Positions 59,329 to 64,000 of a DNA stretch of 64,000 nucleotides are shown here, in pieces; the stretch's first letter is position 1; each line of letters begins with the position of its first letter. The position numbers were made by a program, and so were the translations under genes. Origin of the DNA: Garcia nutans (taxonomy: Eukaryota; Streptophyta; Magnoliopsida; Malpighiales; Euphorbiaceae); assembly GCA_947685225.1 (NCBI GenBank), contig CANTUV010000035.1:39618001-39682000 (forward strand), in the 5' to 3' direction. The notes under the pieces are model-generated. The model had not been told where the DNA came from. It was given only the letters and a program-made list of their open reading frames with translations, and did no database searches.

Positions 59329-59820
59329 GACCAAAGGACTTGGCCGTGTCCCTTGGCCGTGTCACACACAGGACACGGCCAAAATTCTTAAAAAAAATAA
59401 AATAAAATAAAATGGAATTGAACGATTTTGCAATTTTGCACAGACTTGGACATAGCCTGGCCGTGTCCCCCAAAAACTTTGAGACACGGCCGTGTGCTCT
59501 CCACTTGGCCGTGTCCTTTCACTTTCACACACAGACACGGCCAAGTCAGCACTCACACGGCCGTGTCCTCCAATTTTTGCCTTTTAAAAGCCCGATTTTG
59601 CCCAGTTTTATTTCATAAATCCCTAACTTTTCTATCTTCTTCTCTCTCACTCTCTCGTTCTCTGCAACACCAAAACCCTTGATTTTTATTTTCAAATCTC
59701 CATCTCTTCCGTTAAAACTTCAAATTACTCCAACAAAACTTGAGATTATCACTTAAAACTTGCTCTTTCCCCATATTATTTTGATTTAATTCAGTCTTGG
59801 GTGTTAATTTCTCAGATTTC
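59329..59820 (+). promoter_or_regulatory. LTR-type motif cluster and leader before the ATHILA-type ORF
   Basis: At 59329-59572 about nine copies of the LTR motif (ttggccgtgtcc, gacacggcc, cacggccgtgtcc) recur outside the LTR. They are followed by ttttaaaagcccgattttg (59582 on), similar to ttttaaagccgacgtttcg at 57785 of the LTR just before its TATA box. A pyrimidine-rich leader (tctcactctctcgttctc) leads to the ATG at 59821. The layout parallels 4969-5421 of element 1. An internal promoter is inferred, not shown. Confidence 0.45.
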
Positions 59821-60965
59821 ATGTCGCCAAGAACTAAAATTGTACCACATCGAAAGAAGAAGAAATCTGGAGCCGAAGGAGCTTCGTCATCTTCCTCAAC
59901 TTTATCTCACAAGAGGGCAAGTCTTTTGGCTCGGGGTTTTTTCCCGACAAGGTATGTGAATGACGAATCTTTAGATGCCTTGCAAATGAGAACTGCTTTT
60001 ATAGATATGTGCAATATCTTGGGTGGGAAACTTTTGTCTCATTGAGACCCTTGCAGTTTGAGGAGCTCACCCTAGAATTTTTGACAACTCTTAAAGTGGA
60101 AAGAGATGATAACAAAATTTGTAGGAAATTGATGTTTAAATTAATGGGTCAATCATTTGTGCTTACTATTGATCAGTTGAATGATATCTATGGATTTCAT
60201 CAGCATGGGGAAAGATCGATACCCAAAAATTTTAGACAACAATTTGCTTGGGGTGCCTTAGGCTCGGGTACTTATGTGGCCAAATCGGCCAAAGCATCTA
60301 AATTACGGAACCCTACTTTGAGATATTTGCACAGGTTTATGTCATGTGGGTTCTTTGCTCAGAAGGAGAGCCCGGGTGTGGTTGAGTCGAGTGAGCTATT
60401 TTTCTTGGACTGTGTTTTGAATGAAATGAATATTAGTGCCGGCTATTGGTTAGCCGATATTTTTGACACCGTAGCTAATAAAAGGAGAGGGGCTATTTGT
60501 GTTGGAGGATTGATCACTACATTAGCAATAGCCCTTGTGGAGGATTTTGACCCGAGCGCTACTCGGATGACCCGAATTTTGGGTAATGATTCCTTGGACT
60601 TAGCTACCCTTGAGAAGATGCACATGGTGGTGCATAGGAGAGGGACTTTTGTGATGCCGTCAGCTGAGCCTGAAGCACCAGGGGATAGGCAGAAGAGGGC
60701 CCGGGTCGAAGAGGAGTCTGACTCGGATTCTCTTGACTTAGATGAGGATGCTCCCGTTTCAGAGAGTCTAGAGATACTTCGGAGGATTCAAGCCCTGGAG
60801 GGCAAGGTAGATCGATTGGAGGGAAAGGTAGATGGACTGACCGGCACGGTAGACCGAAACCATATTGAGATGTTGCAACAGATGGATCAGATTAATAGCA
60901 ACCTTGCCAAAATCCTGAGTCTTCATCCCTCGACTGCATCATCTTCCCGCCCGCCTTTTCCTTAG
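59821..60965 (+). pseudogene. ATHILA-type ORF of element D, one frameshift
   Basis: About 381 codons. It begins MSPRTKIVPHRKKKKSGAEG (basic, then Ser-rich) and AFIDMC, where the frame shifts by one lost base (or two gained) at about 60005-60012. It continues QYLGWETFVSLRPLQFEELT, KLMGQSFVLTIDQLNDIYGF, RYLHRFMSCGFFAQKES and VGGLITTLAIALVEDFDPS, with an acidic stretch (ARVEEESDSDSLDLDEDA) and a C-terminal coiled coil (RIQALEGKVDRLEGKVDGLT). This matches the plant ATHILA ORF-1 type of protein, of unknown function, usually placed between pol and the 3' LTR. No signal peptide or membrane anchor is evident. Apart from the single shift it is open. Confidence 0.78.
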
Positions 60966-62523
60966 ACTTTGTGTTCCTTGCTTTATTTTATTTAGTGTAC
61001 TTTTGTTTTATTTTATTTTTGTTTTTCTTGTTAAAACTTTTGTGTTTGAATATTTTATTGTACTTTTGTTATAAAACTTTTGTGTTTGTGATGGAAAGCT
61101 AGGATTTTGCCTCACCAGGTACGATGGAAGACAGGTTGTCCTTTAACTCTTTTTATTTATTATTCTTGTTTTCCATTCAGGACAATGTCAATTTTAAGTG
61201 TGGGGTACTCTTTAAGCTTTCCTTTAATTCTTGTTTTGCTTATTGTGTTGTTTTGTTTATTGTGTTTGTTGTGCATGGCATAATTGTTGAAAATTTATTG
61301 ATCTTTTCTTTGATTCTAGCATTATGGTTGAGACTTTGGCATCAGCATAGATATGAGCATTTGAATTCATTCGGGAGTAATTTTTGCATTTTGCAATTCA
61401 TGACATATAAATCTTTGTGAACCCACCTATGTGAGTTTTGAGCCTCATAAAATTTATATTTTTGTCAATTGATTTTCTTTTCTTAAGTGTGTACCTTCAT
61501 GATGTTGCATCTCTAGAGTTTGCTTTTGCATACTTATTGAACTCACATTATGATTTAATCTCAAGTTTTTAAAATGATGAAGGCAAATTAGGTTAGCCCC
61601 TTTAGCTTAAAGAGACTTCCCTTTATATTGATTTCCTTAGTGAGCCAAGTTGAGCCATTGACCGTTTCTTGTTTGATTAACACAATTCTCAACTTAACAT
61701 GTTCTTATTATCATCATACCTATGCATTAAGGGATGGAGTTGTATGATTAGACAATAGGGTAGTTTATTTCAAGTGTGGGGTAAGTAAAAAATATGGAAT
61801 TCCTAATTGAGGGTTGAAATGCATACTTTGCATATTGTATTTGATTAAGAGTCAGTATTCTTTTCCTCTACATTTTAAGCTAGATGTTCCATTAAGTTTA
61901 TACTTTGTATATATATAAATATATATATATATATAAACTCAATAAAAAAAAAGAAAATAAAAAAAAGAGATATATATATATACAAAGTTCATATATTTTC
62001 TAGCCTTAGAGGAATTTTGACTCGTGTACTTTTCTTTTAGTGTGCAAGTATGTAAGATTGTTAAGGGTTGGTGAGTATGCTATTTGAAGGAGTTATGAAA
62101 TTCTTAGCAAGAGTAGTGTCTAATTTAGATACTCCATTTCTTGATGCTCCAGCTTAAATGTCTTTTCTTACACCTTACCTTAGCCCCATTACATCCAAAT
62201 AAAAGACCTTCGGATTATTTCTTGAGAAAATCAGTGAGGGAGATTGGATAATTAAACAAGTTTATGGCAGTATGCACTCATGAGTGGTATGAGTGATTAA
62301 CCTTTGAAATCGAGTGAAACACTTAGTTGAGAGATAAGATTTGTATGTCTGGATCAATGAATGAGTTAAGAAAATCTTGATTGAAGGAAATTGCAATTAT
62401 TTATGTCTGATGTCTTAAAGTATTTCATCTATATTCTGGAATTATAGTTAAGGTTGTTTGAATTTTTAATTTATGCCATGTGAATTTGCTTGAGGACAAG
62501 CAAAGTTTTAAGTGTGGGGTAGT
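60966..62523 (+). other. 3' non-coding region of element D with three PPT-like tracts
   Basis: No pol domains. aagtgtggggta occurs at 61196-61207, 61772-61783 and 62510-62521; the last abuts the LTR and is the functional PPT. An A/T microsatellite lies at about 61908-61980. The 98-codon frame at 61124 has no recognisable content. Confidence 0.7.
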
Positions 62524-64000
62524 TGTTTTATTAGTTTTTGTTATAAGTTTTGTGCCTTGTTTATTATGTTAATTGTTGTTTTATTTAGGTATTTCGTTAG
62601 TTTTTATCGGTTTGTCTAGTGTTTTCTTTAATTGTGTAGTTTTAGTTTATTGTTAGTTTTATGTCGTTTTTTATCTAGTTTTTAGTTTGTGTTTATGTTT
62701 TATCGGTTATTGTTTATTTACTTCGTGTTTTAAGTTTGTTTTGAGTTCTGTGTTAGGTTAAAACAGGCAAGGAAACAAATTGAAGATGAAATGGGCAGTA
62801 GCTGACACAGGCAGAGGACACGGCCAAGTCACTGGCCGTGTCCCATACCAAGTTAAAAGGAAGAGCAAGTCCCAGTAGCAGACACAAGCAAGGGACACGG
62901 CCAAGTCATGTGGTCGTATCCCTCCAAAGAAGAGCAACACGGCCAGGTCACCTTGACTTGGCCGTGTCCCACTTGTTACCAAAGGAAAGGGAGATAAAAA
63001 ATAACACAGAGGAGGACACATGCAGGGGACACAGCCGTGTCACCTGGCCGTGTCCCTCCCAACTCACTCACACGGCCAAGTCAAGCTTCACTTGGCCGTG
63101 TCACTCAACAAAGAAGAAAAGAAGATTAAAAGCAACAGAGGAGGACACATGCAGGGAACACGGCCGTGTTACCTGGCCGTGTCCCTCCAACAAGCCCTCA
63201 CACGGCCGTGTCCCTCATCACCTGGCCGTGTCCCTCATGAACCAAGCGTGCACCGAATTTTAAAGCCGACGTTTCGTATAAAAGCAAAAAGAAAGTTAGG
63301 GTTTGGGTGTGGTTGACAATTTAGAACAGATTTTGAGCCGTCAAGAGAGGGAGTTGAGGGATTTAACTTTGTTTCCTTTGATTTTGATTTCATTTTGAAT
63401 TAATCTAGCTTAGATTAAATTGTTCTAGCCATCGAGACATCCTTCTTGCAAGATTGAACAAGAGATTCTTCAAAAGCTTCAAGGAGTTTGTAACTTGGTT
63501 TTGTTCTTGAACTTATTCTTTTTATTTTCATTGAATGGATATTATCATGTCTATTTTGATTTCTTTGAACATTAATAAGATGAATATGTTTGATTGCATT
63601 ATGAACTAATTTGATCTAGTCTAGGGTTTGTATGGATCTGCTATGATTGTATGAATTGGTTTTTCTCTTAGCTAATAATTTCTTTAGCCTTGATTGAATG
63701 AAACATTGTTAATATATAATTGATTGATCACCAATTATGTGTTTTAAGGTATTAGATGATGTATCGAGAGATGAAGTTTAATACTTGAACAATTCAATTA
63801 GGGACTTAGGTGAATTAGAGATATAACCTATTAAAAAGATTATTTCACTTATAACAAGATTAGTTGAAAGAGGTTTGAATGCGAGAGCTTATTTCCTTGA
63901 CTCGATTAGTTGAGTTGTTTGAGATTTAATCTTTGAAATTGAATTAGTTAAGAGGAATAACCGTTCATACATATAAGTAGTAGAGAAGTGCAAACCCTAG
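62524..64000 (+). repeat. 3' LTR of element D (cut by window end)
   Basis: 1477 nt aligned without net gaps to 57051-58527. By eye I count 19 substitutions, all between positions equivalent to 57113 and 57881. The motif cluster is at about 62816-63237. Confidence 0.92.

Larger units (their letters stand above)
57051..64000 (+). mobile_element. Athila-like non-autonomous LTR retrotransposon (element D), 3' end outside window
   Basis: Two near-identical LTRs (57051-58767; 62524 to beyond 64000) enclose 3.75 kb. The PBS tggcgccgctgccgggga and the PPT aagtgtggggta are those of Athila gypsy elements. The interior has one ATHILA-type ORF and no gag, protease, RT, RNase H or integrase. It is inserted in element C after ggcct (57046-57050). 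It is the youngest element of the nest. Confidence 0.88.

Noticed and set aside
61124..61420. 98-codon frame in element D 3' region
   Set aside because: AT-rich hydrophobic reading with no domain, interrupted by a PPT-like tract.

Overview
The window is nuclear DNA of a dicotyledonous plant. It is AT-rich and gene-poor, and most of it is nested LTR retrotransposons: Ty1/copia Sirevirus-like, Ty3/gypsy Tat/Ogre-like, Athila-like and a Met-primed gypsy family with long LTRs. The host-derived pieces are plant proteins with plant-type introns: CDC48, a dynamin-related DRP1, a mitochondrial PPR protein and an IDA/PIP-type secreted peptide. No RNA genes, CRISPR arrays or prokaryotic features were seen. 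Family calls are by motif recognition only; no database search was possible.

Layout. 1-8658: a nearly complete Sirevirus-like copia element (element 1, 5' LTR outside the window) with gag, pol, an env-position ORF, repeated polypurine tracts and a 3' LTR. 8659-12815: a minus-strand mosaic of host exon fragments (an unidentified exon, CDC48, DRP1, a possible CDC48 first exon) surrounding one intact small secreted-peptide gene. 12816-17460: a 1.8 kb TATACTWRTA-type satellite into which a PPR mRNA copy with a poly(A) tail appears to have been inserted; the copy now carries a stop and a frameshift. 17461-17936: one end of a CACTA transposon. 17937-20390: AT-rich DNA with nothing recognisable. 20391-37726: gypsy LTR remnants in both orientations around one decayed minus-strand gag-PR-RT-RNaseH element that is interrupted by a Tat LTR.

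37727-64000 is a Russian-doll nest. A second, decayed Sirevirus-like element (element 2, from 37727) has its gag split by Tat-like gag-only element B (40175-48699, target duplication acagg/atagg). Its pol is cut at 52195 by a second Tat-like gag-only element C. C is in turn cut at 57051 by the youngest element, D, an Athila-like non-autonomous element with near-identical LTRs and one env-position ORF.

Main candidate novelty: in element 1 the non-coding stretch in front of the env-position ORF (4969-5293) carries the same family-specific CG-rich motif (cgaccgc/gcggtcg) as the LTR promoter. It is followed by the same aacggcta box and a TATA-like box with exactly the same 16-nt spacing as in the LTR. 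The unrelated Athila-like element D shows a similar arrangement with its own motif (acacggccgtgtcc) in the LTR and again just before its env-position ORF. This suggests LTR-like internal promoters driving env-position ORFs in two superfamilies. Other items of interest are the host-gene mosaic with an intact peptide gene, the PPR retrocopy inside a satellite, a lost integrase catalytic residue (D to Y), a perfect 63-bp inverted repeat at a rearrangement, telobox clusters in Tat LTRs, and LTR divergence in element D restricted to the 5' part of the LTR.
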